Shown: positions 29,209-38,444 of the stretch, in pieces
Numbering within the stretch: position 1 is the stretch's first letter
Layout: the number at the start of each line of letters is the position of its first letter
From: Bacteroidota bacterium
GTDB taxonomy: Bacteria > Bacteroidota > Rhodothermia > Rhodothermales > Bin80
Length of the DNA: 51,050 bases
Assembly: GCA_028875125.1 (NCBI GenBank)
Contig: JAPPGC010000019.1
Span: 1-51,050, forward strand
Direction of reading: 5' to 3'
Program-made: the position numbers and the translations under genes
The notes under the pieces: generated by a model
The model's input: the letters and a program-made list of their open reading frames with translations, nothing else
The model's database searches: none
Told to the model about the DNA's origin: nothing

Positions 29209-30185
29209 TGCAAGTTGCTCCTGCAAACATACAGCCTCAGGACACCACGCAGGTAGCCGATACGACGCTGAGCGCAAGCGAGTCCGTACAGGTGGTCAGT
29301 GCACCTGATACGACCAATTTTACCCAGGATCTCGTGGACGCAGGACTCCTGATTGCCGAGGGTCAATTCTCGGAAGCCTGGAGTAAGATGACATTGGATT
29401 TAGCAATTGCCTTTGGGGATCTTTGGCCTAAGATTGTAGCTGCATTCGTAGTATTAGCGATCCTTTATGCGGGCTATCGCGGCCTTTATAGTTTGCTGCG
29501 CCGGCTTCTGCGAAAAAGCAATGTTGTCCAGCCCGGTCTGCAATCGCTGCTCATGCAGGGTTTCAGACTCCTCTCGCTGATTTTGATTGGTATAACTTTC
29601 TTGCAGACCCTTGGAATTAACCTCGCAGCACTGATTGCCGGCATTGGTGTAGCAGGAATCGCCTTTGGCTTTGCAGCCCGGGACACCGTTGAAAATATCC
29701 TCTCAGGAGTAAATATCCTGACCGATAAAGCCTTCCGAATTGGTGATACCCTGATCGTAAACGACATCTACTGTGTGGTTGAGCGGATAACCTTACGCAC
29801 AACACGCCTTCGAACTCCAAAGAACGAGGTCCTGGTGGTGCCAAACCAGCAGATGGCTAACGAGCGAATCCTCAATCACACGATTGCAGGGGCACTTCGA
29901 ATTGAGATCCCTTTCTCAATCGCTTACAAGGAGCATCCACAACAGGCCCGTACAGTAGTCCTCGCGCTCACAGAAGACGATCCTCGTATCATGGAAGATC
30001 CAACTCCGAGCGTCGTGGTGACTGCCATGAATGACAGCAGCGTAGATCTGGCCCTCTGGGTCTATGTTGCCAATCCGAAAGAAGAGCGCCAGATTATCTA
30101 CTACTACACCGAAGCCATTCGAGAGGGGCTGCGTCAGGCTAATATCGAAATCCCGTTCCCGCACCTCCAGATCATTCAGGATTAG
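29208..30185 (+). CDS. MscS-family mechanosensitive channel
   Basis: A small-conductance mechanosensitive channel of about 325 aa that relieves osmotic downshock. A Thr/Ser-rich N-terminal part is followed by three membrane helices: about 75-95 (IVAAFVVLAILYAGY), about 115-135 (LLSLILIGITFLQTLG) and the pore helix (AGIGVAGIAFGFAARDTVEN). The beta domain has FRIGDTLIVND and VLVVPNQQMANE, and the C-terminus ends in IPFPHLQI, the classic MscS close. It overlaps folD at TGATG and ends two bases from the convergent transporter gene. Confidence 0.94.
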   Translation: MQVAPANIQPQDTTQVADTTLSASESVQVVSAPDTTNFTQDLVDAGLLIAEGQFSEAWSKMTLDLAIAFGDLWPKIVAAFVVLAILYAGYRGLYSLLRRLLRKSNVVQPGLQSLLMQGFRLLSLILIGITFLQTLGINLAALIAGIGVAGIAFGFAARDTVENILSGVNILTDKAFRIGDTLIVNDIYCVVERITLRTTRLRTPKNEVLVVPNQQMANERILNHTIAGALRIEIPFSIAYKEHPQQARTVVLALTEDDPRIMEDPTPSVVVTAMNDSSVDLALWVYVANPKEERQIIYYYTEAIREGLRQANIEIPFPHLQIIQD

Positions 30186-30187
30186 TA

Positions 30188-31537
30188 CTACTGCAGCACT
30201 TGGATGGTGCTATAGACAGCCACACCGGCAACGACCAGTATACTCACCCAGAGCCAAACATCATAGAGCCTGGAGGGACGTAGCTCAGGCGGAGTCCGCC
30301 AGCAACGGAAGTGTATCACCGCGGCCACCACAATAACAAGTATCCCCGTTCCTGCGACGCCCCCAATGATAACCATTAGCGTGGGCAGCTTGACTAAGAG
30401 AAATAACGTCGCCCACAATATTGGAACAATCCAGGCTACAAGTGCTATCGCCCGATGACGCTGAACCGGGTTCAAGTAGTCAAGCCAACCCACCTGTGAA
30501 AATGCATCCGAAAATAACCGCGTCCAAAGTGCCAGTGCACCAAACAGCGTTGAAAACAATACGACAAAAGCCCCGACAAGGAACATCGTCCCCGCCCAGG
30601 AACCCAGGCTCTGTGTGTACATTTGGGAAAGCGTCGTCACCAGATCCATGCCCTCGGGCAGAAGACCCTGCTGATGTAGAATCGCGACTCCCAGTATGTA
30701 GAATGCCGCGGTCATGAGCGTGTAGACAACCATAGAAAGGAGTGCATCCATCGTCATTACACGCACCCAGCCATTAGCCCTTTTAGTCCATGCTCTGGTA
30801 TTCTGTTTGGGGCCGGTCCAGGCGGCGTACCCTTTTTCAAGAAGCCAGTAGTTGTAGCCCATGATTTCGTCACCGCCTACACCGGTGATCCCGAACGCTC
30901 CTATGACAATCAGTACAAGTTCAGGGGGAAGCTCAAACAGGAATCCAGTTGCCAGATCGATCGCACTAAACCTGTAATCCGTGAATTGCACGGCAACAAC
31001 GGACGCCAGTGTGAGAAGCGTAAATAGCCCGATCATGATCACAGAAATGCTTTCGATGGGCTTATAATGCCCCCGGTAAATGATCAGCGAGACTACGAAT
31101 GCTGTCCCATAACACCACACCCATAGAGGGACCTGAGGCAACACTAGATGCAGTACAAGTGCTGTTCCTCCTACGATGCCCCCGACCTGCAATAGCTTGA
31201 CGACCATAAGCAGCATCCATGTCCAGATTGACCAGTGAGTACGCCCAATTCGAGGACCTGGCATACGGCTTAGTGCTTTCATTGTCGTCTCCCCGTAGAA
31301 GATCGTGTGACGTCCGAACTCGAGTTGCACAGCAACCTTCACGAGACAACTCACTAGGATTACCCAAAGCGTTACCCACCCAGCTTCGGCACCCAAACGG
31401 GTGGTTGCTATAAGTTCACCGCTGCCTACTATTGAAGCGGACAGAATGAACCCCGGACCCAAAAAGCGTAACCGCGTGCGGAAACTCTTCGGGGGAGCTT
31501 TGACCGTCTGTTCAGATCGTACGTATGGATCCGGCAT
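30188..31537 (-). CDS. NRAMP-like transporter without the DPGN motif
   Basis: A 449-aa inner-membrane protein with about eleven helices. The first helix region, FLGPGFILSASIVGSGELIA, aligns with the start of NRAMP Mn/Fe transporters, but the metal-binding DPGN is replaced by GSGE. The sixth-helix MPH is also absent (GITGVGGDEIMGYNYWLLEK instead). These residues bind the metal in classic NRAMPs, so the substrate is probably different. Related GSGE-type proteins occur across bacteria and are usually annotated only as Nramp family. It is transcribed alone, convergent with the MscS gene. Confidence 0.82.
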   Translation of the reverse strand: MPDPYVRSEQTVKAPPKSFRTRLRFLGPGFILSASIVGSGELIATTRLGAEAGWVTLWVILVSCLVKVAVQLEFGRHTIFYGETTMKALSRMPGPRIGRTHWSIWTWMLLMVVKLLQVGGIVGGTALVLHLVLPQVPLWVWCYGTAFVVSLIIYRGHYKPIESISVIMIGLFTLLTLASVVAVQFTDYRFSAIDLATGFLFELPPELVLIVIGAFGITGVGGDEIMGYNYWLLEKGYAAWTGPKQNTRAWTKRANGWVRVMTMDALLSMVVYTLMTAAFYILGVAILHQQGLLPEGMDLVTTLSQMYTQSLGSWAGTMFLVGAFVVLFSTLFGALALWTRLFSDAFSQVGWLDYLNPVQRHRAIALVAWIVPILWATLFLLVKLPTLMVIIGGVAGTGILVIVVAAVIHFRCWRTPPELRPSRLYDVWLWVSILVVAGVAVYSTIQVLQ

Positions 31538-31825
31538 GGATTTACGAGCTTTGAAACGATGCGCTGTCTCACATAATCAGATGGAAACCCCGCAAGTTAC
31601 TGATTTAGACATCTATTTTCCCTTCCCAAAGGAGCGATATTGCTCAAATTCGTGACATAGTCCAATTCAGTAACCATGGATGCAGCACATCTAGCCATCT
31701 GGACTAAAATTCCATCATTGCCAGTGACACCACGCTTTCCCATTACCTATTCCATTTCGTAACTTCAAGGCGGCAGAAAGGGTGTTTCGCCAATTGTATA
31801 GTTCCTCACCAGAAAAATTAGTCCT

Positions 31826-33217
31826 GTGTTTCGCAATATTATCTTCCTGACCTTTATTGTTCTTTTTGTGGGCTGCAGTCACACCACCTCCCCCAACGTT
31901 GTAATCATTCTGGCGGATGATATGGGATATGGCGATCTTGGCAGTTATAATGTCGATTCCCGTATTCCCACGCCGCACATGGATTCGATTGCCTCGCAGG
32001 GAATGCGCTTTACAGATGCCCACTCGCCTTCTGCGGTTTGTACACCTACGCGATATGCATTGCTGATGGGACGCTATGCATGGAGGCTCCCATCACTGAC
32101 CTCCGGTGTCACCAATGGCTACTCCCCACTGATTGCCGATACAAATAGAACCACAATAGCTGATATAATGTCTGAAGCTGGATACCAAACGGCGGCTATT
32201 GGTAAATGGCATTTGGGCCTTGGCAGTGTCTTGCCCACCAATTATGACGAACCGCTCGTGCCCGGTCCGCGCTCATTGGGATTTGATTATTTCTTCGGCA
32301 TCCCAGCTTCGCTCGACATGGCACCTTATGTCTGGGTTGAGAATGAACAAGTTACTGCGTACCCTACGGAGCATGCCGAAAATCCCATCGGCTGTTGCAC
32401 CGGGAACTTCTGGAGATCGGGGGCCATCGCAACCGATTTTGACCATACGGATGTTTTACCCGAGATTGCTCGACGAGCATCCAATTATATTCGCGCGCAA
32501 GCTGCAACAGACGCCCCATTCTTCCTTTATGTCCCGTTAGCTGCACCACACACGCCATGGTTACCCACAGAAGGCTTTATTGATACAAGTGAAGCAGGTG
32601 AGTATGGTGACTTCGTAGTGATGGTGGATGACGCCATTGGACAAATCTCCGCGGCCCTCGCCGAAAGCAATCAAACAGAAAACACGCTCCTGCTCATCAC
32701 GAGTGATAATGGTGCCTACTGGCCACAGGACTTCATTGAGCGCTTTCAGCACCAAGCCAATTACAGTTGGCGGGGAATGAAGGCAGATATCCACGAAGGT
32801 GGCCATCGCGTCCCGTTAGTTGCGCGATGGCCCAGCGTGGTAGCGGCAGGCTCCGTTACTGATCAGCTCATGGTACATACTGACTTGTTTTCTACGATGG
32901 CAGATATCGTCGGTACCGAAATTCGCGGGGAGGACAGCTTTAGCCTGCTCCCTGTCTTAATGGGCGGTAACGGGACCCGTAAGGAAGCAGTTCATCAATC
33001 AGCCCACGGGATGCTTGCACTCAGACGCGGTCCCTGGAAATTAATTGATGGACACGGATCCGGCGGCTTTACGAGGGTTGATACTCTTGCTGGCGACCCT
33101 CCTCGCCAGTTGTATAACTTGGATGTCGATCCAAGAGAGACAATGAACCAATACGAGGACCAGCCAGAGATTGCTTCAGAGTTGACGACTGCACTGGATT
33201 CGCTACGTTCACAATGA
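31826..33217 (+). CDS. Sulfatase (lipoprotein, arylsulfatase-like)
   Basis: A type I sulfatase cleaving sulfate esters. The N-terminus is a lipoprotein signal (VLFVGCS, Cys17). The metal site opens with NVVIILADDMGYGDLGSY. The activating motif CTPTR (Cys72) is the CxPxR that is changed to formylglycine, so a maturase (not in the window) is needed. GKWHLGLG supplies the Lys/His pair, and LLITSDNGAYWP with GMKADIHEGGHRVPLVARWP completes the metal and substrate pocket. Start is GTG at 31826. In Bacteroidota such enzymes often act on sulfated algal polysaccharides; no glycoside hydrolases or SusCD pair lie beside it, so the substrate is open. Confidence 0.93.
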   Translation: MFRNIIFLTFIVLFVGCSHTTSPNVVIILADDMGYGDLGSYNVDSRIPTPHMDSIASQGMRFTDAHSPSAVCTPTRYALLMGRYAWRLPSLTSGVTNGYSPLIADTNRTTIADIMSEAGYQTAAIGKWHLGLGSVLPTNYDEPLVPGPRSLGFDYFFGIPASLDMAPYVWVENEQVTAYPTEHAENPIGCCTGNFWRSGAIATDFDHTDVLPEIARRASNYIRAQAATDAPFFLYVPLAAPHTPWLPTEGFIDTSEAGEYGDFVVMVDDAIGQISAALAESNQTENTLLLITSDNGAYWPQDFIERFQHQANYSWRGMKADIHEGGHRVPLVARWPSVVAAGSVTDQLMVHTDLFSTMADIVGTEIRGEDSFSLLPVLMGGNGTRKEAVHQSAHGMLALRRGPWKLIDGHGSGGFTRVDTLAGDPPRQLYNLDVDPRETMNQYEDQPEIASELTTALDSLRSQ

Positions 33218-33616
33218 AGCGACGACGCGTTTAAAAAAGTTTCGTGCACACCTCCCCTGTATGGTAAGATGCACGAATTTTTGGGGATGTCTGGATCTGG
33301 GATTCGCCGACGCCGTACGGGATGTATTTTCCAGTTGAGTGAGCCACCATTCCGAGGGAAGTGGGCCGCTGCAGGTTGCAGATGGTCCTCCGCACACACC
33401 ATCTCAAACACCGGTAGTAACCTCGTGAACCGTTTGAGCGCACCCCACAGTTCTGCTCCACACATAGAACTAACTCCTGGTGACAGGAGACCTAAATGCC
33501 GCGCATCATCTTGACAGGGAATTCAGTATTGAGTGGGCTGTAAGTGTGATCCTAAAGTTGTATACTGAATTTTTTATACTAAATTTTGTATACTAAACGG
33601 TCGTATCACTCTCGCC
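33218..33616. other. Intergenic region with repeat-rich promoter for the DUF5916 gene
   Basis: Nearly 400 bases. The first 300 contain short open frames on both strands without recognisable family; they may be debris of an older gene. The last 60 are AT-rich and carry three tandem 14-base repeats just before the start of the next gene. Confidence 0.45.
33561..33600 (+). repeat. Three tandem 14-bp repeats TATACTRAATTTT
   Basis: Units begin at 33561, 33575 and 33589 with exact 14-base spacing: TATACTGAATTTTT, TATACTAAATTTTG and a partial TATACTAAACGG. They end 16 bases before the ATG at 33617. They may be operator repeats overlapping the promoter (TATACT resembles a -10 box). Confidence 0.85.
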
Positions 33617-35887
33617 ATGGTTTCGATCCCTTATCGCGTAGCCATTGGTGGTTATCGTAAGCCAACTTGCTTGCAGCTACTCCAAGGGTTGGCTCTGGCA
33701 CTGATTGCGGCCGGATCGGCACAGGCCCAAGATGTTTCCCCAACACCAGAAGTCCCGCTGACGATTCGGGCAGCACGGGTACAGGCCACGATACTTCTTG
33801 ACGGTGATCTGAGCGAGACGGACTGGCAACGGGCGGTACCTGCTCGAGGCTTCCGCCAGGTCGAGCCACAGCAGGGCAACGCGGCCACATTAGACACGGA
33901 AGTCCGCATCCTCTACGATGATAGGAATCTCTATGTCGGTGCGATCTGTTACGACACCGCCGGTGCATCCGGCGTCCGAGTACGCGACCTCCGCCGGGAC
34001 TTCGACTATTTTCAGAACGATCTTTTCGGTATCAGCCTTGATCCATTCCTCGACGGGCGGAGCGCTATCGTTTTTCAGGTGAATCCCGCCGGAGGACAGC
34101 GTGACATCCAGGTTATAGATGGCAACATCTACAACCGCGACTGGGACGCCGTCTGGGATGTTCGTACGATGGCAACAGATCAGGGCTGGGCCGTGGAAAT
34201 GGTCATTCCTTGGTACACATTGCGGTATCCAGAGGCAACGACAGCTACGCAATGGGGCATTAATTTCGTGCGCAACATTCGTCGACACAATGAGATCACG
34301 GGCTGGTCGCTTTGGCCGCGTGCCTACTCGCCCTACCGGATGGATTACGCAGGCGTGCTGGAAGGCATCGAGCCACCCCCGCCTTCGACCAACCTGCGCG
34401 TACTGCCCTATCTAGTCATGCGCGACGACCGCACCGGTAGCCGAGACGATCTCTTCGATGGCGTTGAACCCGAGGTCGGCGGAGACTTGAAGTGGGCCGT
34501 GACACCTAGCACCGTCCTTGACCTGACCGTCAATACCGACTTTGCCCAGGTTGACGCAGACCGCCAGGTTGTCAACCTCACCCGGTTTTCAGTATTCTTT
34601 CCAGAGAAGCGTGCTTTCTTTCTCGAGAACGCGAACCTGTTCCGTACGGGATCGACCGAGACAGCCCTCCCCTTTTTCAGCCGACGCATCGGGTTGGACA
34701 ACACCGGACAACCCGTTCCTATTGACGCAGGGCTGCGGTTGGTCTCACGGACGGCACGTCGAAGTCTCGGTGGGATGGTTATTCGCCAGCGGAGGAACGA
34801 CCAGACGCCAACTAGCCATGTGGCCGTTGGGCGATTTATCCAGAACTTCGGCAGCACCAATCGCATCGGCGCACTCGCAACGGTGCGCCACGACGATGGC
34901 CTTGCGGGCATGCCTTCGGTGCTCAATGCCGTAGGTGCAGTGGACGGACAGTTTCGCTTTACACGGACCCTGACGCTTCGATGGATGGGCTCGGCTTCGT
35001 GGACGCAGCACATGGGCGGCGAGGGCTTGTCAACATATGCATGGCTCAGTAACGATTCCAACTGGGGTTACCTTGGATTTTTGCACACCATTATTTCAGA
35101 GAACTACAATCCCGGCGTCGGTTTCGTCTCACGTCGTGACCTGATCGTGACGAGCCCTGCAGGCATCATTGATCTGCGCCCCGCATGGAAACCCGACTTT
35201 GTGCGCCGGTTCCAGCCGGGGTTTATCTCTTACATCTATCATCGCCTCACCGACGGGCAGTTTCAGGAAGCCTGGCTGAGTGTGACTCCACTGAATGTGG
35301 AATTTCAAAACGGCGCCGAGATCTCGATACAAATCCAGCCGAACTGGCAGGAACTAGACGCCGACGATGTTACCTTCTTTCGACCCCTAGGCGTTGAACT
35401 TGTGCCTGGCAGATATCATTACCTGCGCTACAACGCTGAAGTGCAGTCTGACCTATCACGCAAGTATTCTGGATCATTTGAACTAACTGTAGGCGATTTT
35501 TTTGACGGAACGCTGACCAACCTGGAACTCTCCGTTCGGTTGGCTCCGTCACCGCGCATGGCCCTGAGTGCTGCCTATGAATTCAACCGCGCGGCAGGCC
35601 TCGGCACCAGAGAGGAGGAGACAGTCTCGCATCTGTTCGGGCCGGAGCTTCGTCTAGCGCTCAATCCCCGATTGCAGTTTAACGCATTCTACCAATACAA
35701 CACGGTTGCTGAGCAAGCGAACTGGAATGTGCGATTCAGCTACGAATTTCGTCCGCTGTCGTACTTCTACCTCGTCTTCAATGACAACCGCTACTTCGTC
35801 AACACGTCCACTCGACGTACTGATCCGGAACACTTCGCCACGCAGCAACAGGCGATTATCAAGCTGACCTATTTAAGGCAGTTATGA
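33617..35887 (+). CDS. DUF5916 outer-membrane protein with CBM9-like domain
   Basis: A 756-aa exported protein with a signal peptide (ALALIAAGSAQAQ). Residues about 45-235 form a carbohydrate-binding family 9-like fold (ILLDGDLSETDWQRAVPA, TEVRILYDDRNLYVGAICYD, WAVEMVIPWYTLRY). The DUF5916 barrel follows (VDADRQVVNLTRFSVFFPEK, RAFFLENANLF). The C-terminus ends in alternating strands and YLRQL. The biochemical role of the family is not established; heme- or sugar-linked functions have been guessed. Two sampled 60-base lines inside it (34441, 35161) are about 62% G+C against about 45% in a line of the sulfatase gene, suggesting recent acquisition. The crtI remnant begins about 100 bases after its stop. 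Confidence 0.88.
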   Translation: MVSIPYRVAIGGYRKPTCLQLLQGLALALIAAGSAQAQDVSPTPEVPLTIRAARVQATILLDGDLSETDWQRAVPARGFRQVEPQQGNAATLDTEVRILYDDRNLYVGAICYDTAGASGVRVRDLRRDFDYFQNDLFGISLDPFLDGRSAIVFQVNPAGGQRDIQVIDGNIYNRDWDAVWDVRTMATDQGWAVEMVIPWYTLRYPEATTATQWGINFVRNIRRHNEITGWSLWPRAYSPYRMDYAGVLEGIEPPPPSTNLRVLPYLVMRDDRTGSRDDLFDGVEPEVGGDLKWAVTPSTVLDLTVNTDFAQVDADRQVVNLTRFSVFFPEKRAFFLENANLFRTGSTETALPFFSRRIGLDNTGQPVPIDAGLRLVSRTARRSLGGMVIRQRRNDQTPTSHVAVGRFIQNFGSTNRIGALATVRHDDGLAGMPSVLNAVGAVDGQFRFTRTLTLRWMGSASWTQHMGGEGLSTYAWLSNDSNWGYLGFLHTIISENYNPGVGFVSRRDLIVTSPAGIIDLRPAWKPDFVRRFQPGFISYIYHRLTDGQFQEAWLSVTPLNVEFQNGAEISIQIQPNWQELDADDVTFFRPLGVELVPGRYHYLRYNAEVQSDLSRKYSGSFELTVGDFFDGTLTNLELSVRLAPSPRMALSAAYEFNRAAGLGTREEETVSHLFGPELRLALNPRLQFNAFYQYNTVAEQANWNVRFSYEFRPLSYFYLVFNDNRYFVNTSTRRTDPEHFATQQQAIIKLTYLRQL

Positions 35888-35989
35888 TTCCAAGTCTTGT
35901 CCCTTTAATTGCAATGCAAGCCACAAGCTTGACCCTCTTCGCTGGTCCGATGGTGCCTACAGTGGGCTGTCTCCGAGGGAAGCGAATCT

Positions 35990-36705
35990 CCCTCCAAAGT
36001 CACTGGGATTCAAGTGCTAGACAGACTAAACAATACCGCATTGTCACTCCCTGCCGACATTTTAATCAGCAATATTGATGTAGAGCACACATACAGCAAG
36101 CTGCTAGATCATGTTACGTGTAGACACTGGACAAACTCCCGACTAATAATCATTCATCAGTCAATGAGCGGCTTTTCGCTCAACCTCGGAGTACTGCGAA
36201 ATTGGCCTCAACTGTCTAATCACTCCATTACCCTTGGACCGCGCTACGAAGGCTTAGTGCAAGATATCTTGAACCGAAAAATCCTACCTGATGATTTCAG
36301 TATGTACCTGCATGTACCAAGCGGAAGTGAATCGGCTAGGGTACCTCCAGTCTGTGAAAGGCATCTATGTTCTTGTCCACATGCCAAATCTCGCTTCCGG
36401 TATAGACTGGGGTCTTACCGCTGACCTGAGGACTGATTGCGTGATTAGCCCCCTTGAGAAGTGGGTATTGGAGGATCTGCGAAGTTCGATTGAAGTACAA
36501 AATGTTTTTGCCCCGAATGACTTTGAACTTCAATTTAATTCTAGGCTGGGAAATGCCTTTGGCATTGAGCCAAGAATCGCGTAGACTGCTTGGTTTCATC
36601 CTCGTAACTGAAGTGAAGATGCGCAAGGCTTACCTCTGGTAGGTGCAGAGATACACCAGGGGAAAGGAGTACCGGAATTTATTCTATCAGCTAATGCGAC
36701 CATGC
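35990..36705 (+). pseudogene. crtI: Decayed phytoene desaturase (crtI), C-terminal part
   Basis: Three stretches match the C-terminal half of CrtI-type carotenoid desaturases in order. In frame 2 there is KVTGIQVLD, LPADILISNIDVEHTYSKLL, ITLGPRYEGLVQDILNRK and LPDDFSMYLHVPS. After a frameshift near 36350-36365 there is GIYVLVHMPNLASGIDW, VFAPNDFELQFNSRLGNAFG and IEPRIA. Past an in-frame TAG (36582-36584) and a TGA near 36603 there is AWFHPRN, then SEDAQGLPLVGAEIHQGKGV and ILSANAT. The two stops fit C-to-T changes in CAG and CGA codons that CrtI usually has there. The N-terminal FAD-binding half is missing; upstream lies the GC-rich DUF5916 gene, whose arrival may have removed it. Members of this lineage are often carotenoid-pigmented; whether another crtI exists is not visible. 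Confidence 0.85.
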
Positions 36706-36913
36706 ACTCCATCCGAGAAGATTATGAATTGTGATCTTTGTGGAAGTGCTTCTTGCAAAATTCCTAAATCGGGGAATTCGTAAGAAACCCACAGCGGTAT
36801 CAAAACTCAGCGAGTGCGTAATCCCAATTTTCAGCTGTAAGAAAGTTTGGAACTTCCACCTTAATCACGAAATGAGTCATATATTCAGGGGCCGTCAATT
36901 ATATCAGTCAGAG

Positions 36914-38092
36914 ATGGAATCCTATAAACGCCCCAAAAACCTCTTTGCTTGGGAGTGTTGCAAAGTACTAGGCTGCTTAATTCTTACTATTTCTTTTCTG
37001 CCATCCTGTGCGACTGAAAACACAGGAGGAATTGAGGATTCTGTATCGTATGGATATGAACTCACCGAACTGTTTCGACTTGGTGACGAATCCAGGGGGG
37101 ACACGATTTTATTCGGCAGCATTGGAGAGCTCGTAGCTGTTGACGGATCTGGCCGGATTTTCATAGGAGAGCAACAAGATCCCATAGTCTATGTTCTTGA
37201 TACAGATGGAGGTCTAATCAAAACAATTGGCCGTGAAGGCAGCGGTCCTGGTGCCTTCTATAGACTGTCATCTATTCATATAGGTTCAGCCGATACGCTA
37301 TACATCTTCGACTACAACTTAGGGTATCTGTCGGTATATGAACCGGAGGGGCTAGAACTGGCCTATAGTATTGCAGTCTCCTATGATGACTCGCTTGGGA
37401 AGTCCTACTCTTTAGTCGGCACTCTTGATACGGGTTATCTATTTACGTACGGTCGGCCCATACGAGCCGGTAGTCCTTCACGGGAACGACGTATGCACGT
37501 TTTGCTAGTCACTTGGGCGAGGGAGATTATACATCCTCCTGTACATTCTATTCCGGCTGAGGACTGGTTGAGTGATGCAAACGATGGAAGAGTATATGCA
37601 TACAGAATGCATTTCCCCATCGGGCGTGAGACTGTTCTGCGTATGGGGCCGAAAGGGAACCTGTATGCGGGTTGGACGGAATCTGTAGACATCGCGGTCG
37701 TTTCGCCGGATGGAATCAAGCACGATACTGTCAGACACTCCCTTGCACCCATTCCTCTGACTCGCCAAGAGATAAAACTCTTTGCCGAGGAAATATCTGA
37801 AGGATCTTTTGATTGGTCTTATGACGTGATTCTTGCGGCCGATCTGCCCGCGACTAAACCCGCATTTGAGACGTTTGTCGTTGACGATCTCGAACGCCTC
37901 TGGATAAAAACTACTTCACCGTCAGTAGCCGATACCGCCCGCTGGCTCATCCTTGATCAAAAAAGTCAATTAAAAGGTGACATTCGACTCCCCAAACACA
38001 CGAACCTGCGTGTAATTCGAAATGGGCGGGCTTATGCGGTAGATGACGGAGCAGAGAATCATCTAGTTGTGTACCAAATTCGGGAACAGTAG
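36914..38092 (+). CDS. 6-bladed beta-propeller lipoprotein
   Basis: A secreted lipoprotein of about 392 aa. From the ATG at 36914 (MESYKRPKNLFAWECCKVLG) a signal helix ends in lipobox LPSCA. The body has repeated blade motifs: VDGSGRIFIGEQQDPIVYVL, DTDGGLIKTIGREGSGPGAF, ADTLYIFDYNLGYLSVYEP and MGPKGNLYAGWTESVDIAVV. This is the BF2222/NHL-like 6-bladed propeller seen in many Bacteroidota; function unknown, perhaps ligand binding at the cell surface. The open frame extends upstream to 36731, but only the 36914 start places the lipobox near the N-terminus. It resembles the broken gene at 375-1610. Confidence 0.8.
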   Translation: MESYKRPKNLFAWECCKVLGCLILTISFLPSCATENTGGIEDSVSYGYELTELFRLGDESRGDTILFGSIGELVAVDGSGRIFIGEQQDPIVYVLDTDGGLIKTIGREGSGPGAFYRLSSIHIGSADTLYIFDYNLGYLSVYEPEGLELAYSIAVSYDDSLGKSYSLVGTLDTGYLFTYGRPIRAGSPSRERRMHVLLVTWAREIIHPPVHSIPAEDWLSDANDGRVYAYRMHFPIGRETVLRMGPKGNLYAGWTESVDIAVVSPDGIKHDTVRHSLAPIPLTRQEIKLFAEEISEGSFDWSYDVILAADLPATKPAFETFVVDDLERLWIKTTSPSVADTARWLILDQKSQLKGDIRLPKHTNLRVIRNGRAYAVDDGAENHLVVYQIREQ

Positions 38093-38444
38093 TCAATTTA
38101 TTTGACGGCGTTTAACTGTGTACACTTATGCCGGGCGCGCACTAACGCTAACCCAATTTCTAGGCACCGCAGACACACCCAAGTCGCCTACTGGCAATTA
38201 AGGTCAGCGAATCGGGCCGGAGTGAATGGGTATCAATACAACTATTGCTGAGCGCCACCAAGATCAGAAATTCCGCGCCACAATAGACGATCTCAATACT
38301 AGTTACTCTGCCTCCTCACGTGATCCGCTATACATCGCTGGCACATCAACGGACCGATTAGTGGGATTCTATCTGAACACTACTCCATACCCTGCATCGT
38401 ATCGACCTGATTGATGCTTTACCGCATATTAATTGCCCCCCTTC
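38093..38444. other. Convergent intergenic region after the propeller gene
   Basis: About 350 bases between two convergent genes. I see no recognisable coding, RNA gene or clear terminator. A 62-codon frame at 38226 has no ribosome site and no family likeness. Confidence 0.4.

Noticed and set aside
34408..35061. 217-codon minus-strand frame inside the DUF5916 gene
   Set aside because: Antisense of a GC-rich coding region, where long spurious frames are expected; its composition is Arg/Ser/Thr-rich with no motifs.
38226..38414. 62-codon plus-strand frame downstream of the propeller lipoprotein
   Set aside because: No ribosome site, no family likeness and no neighbours in the same transcript.
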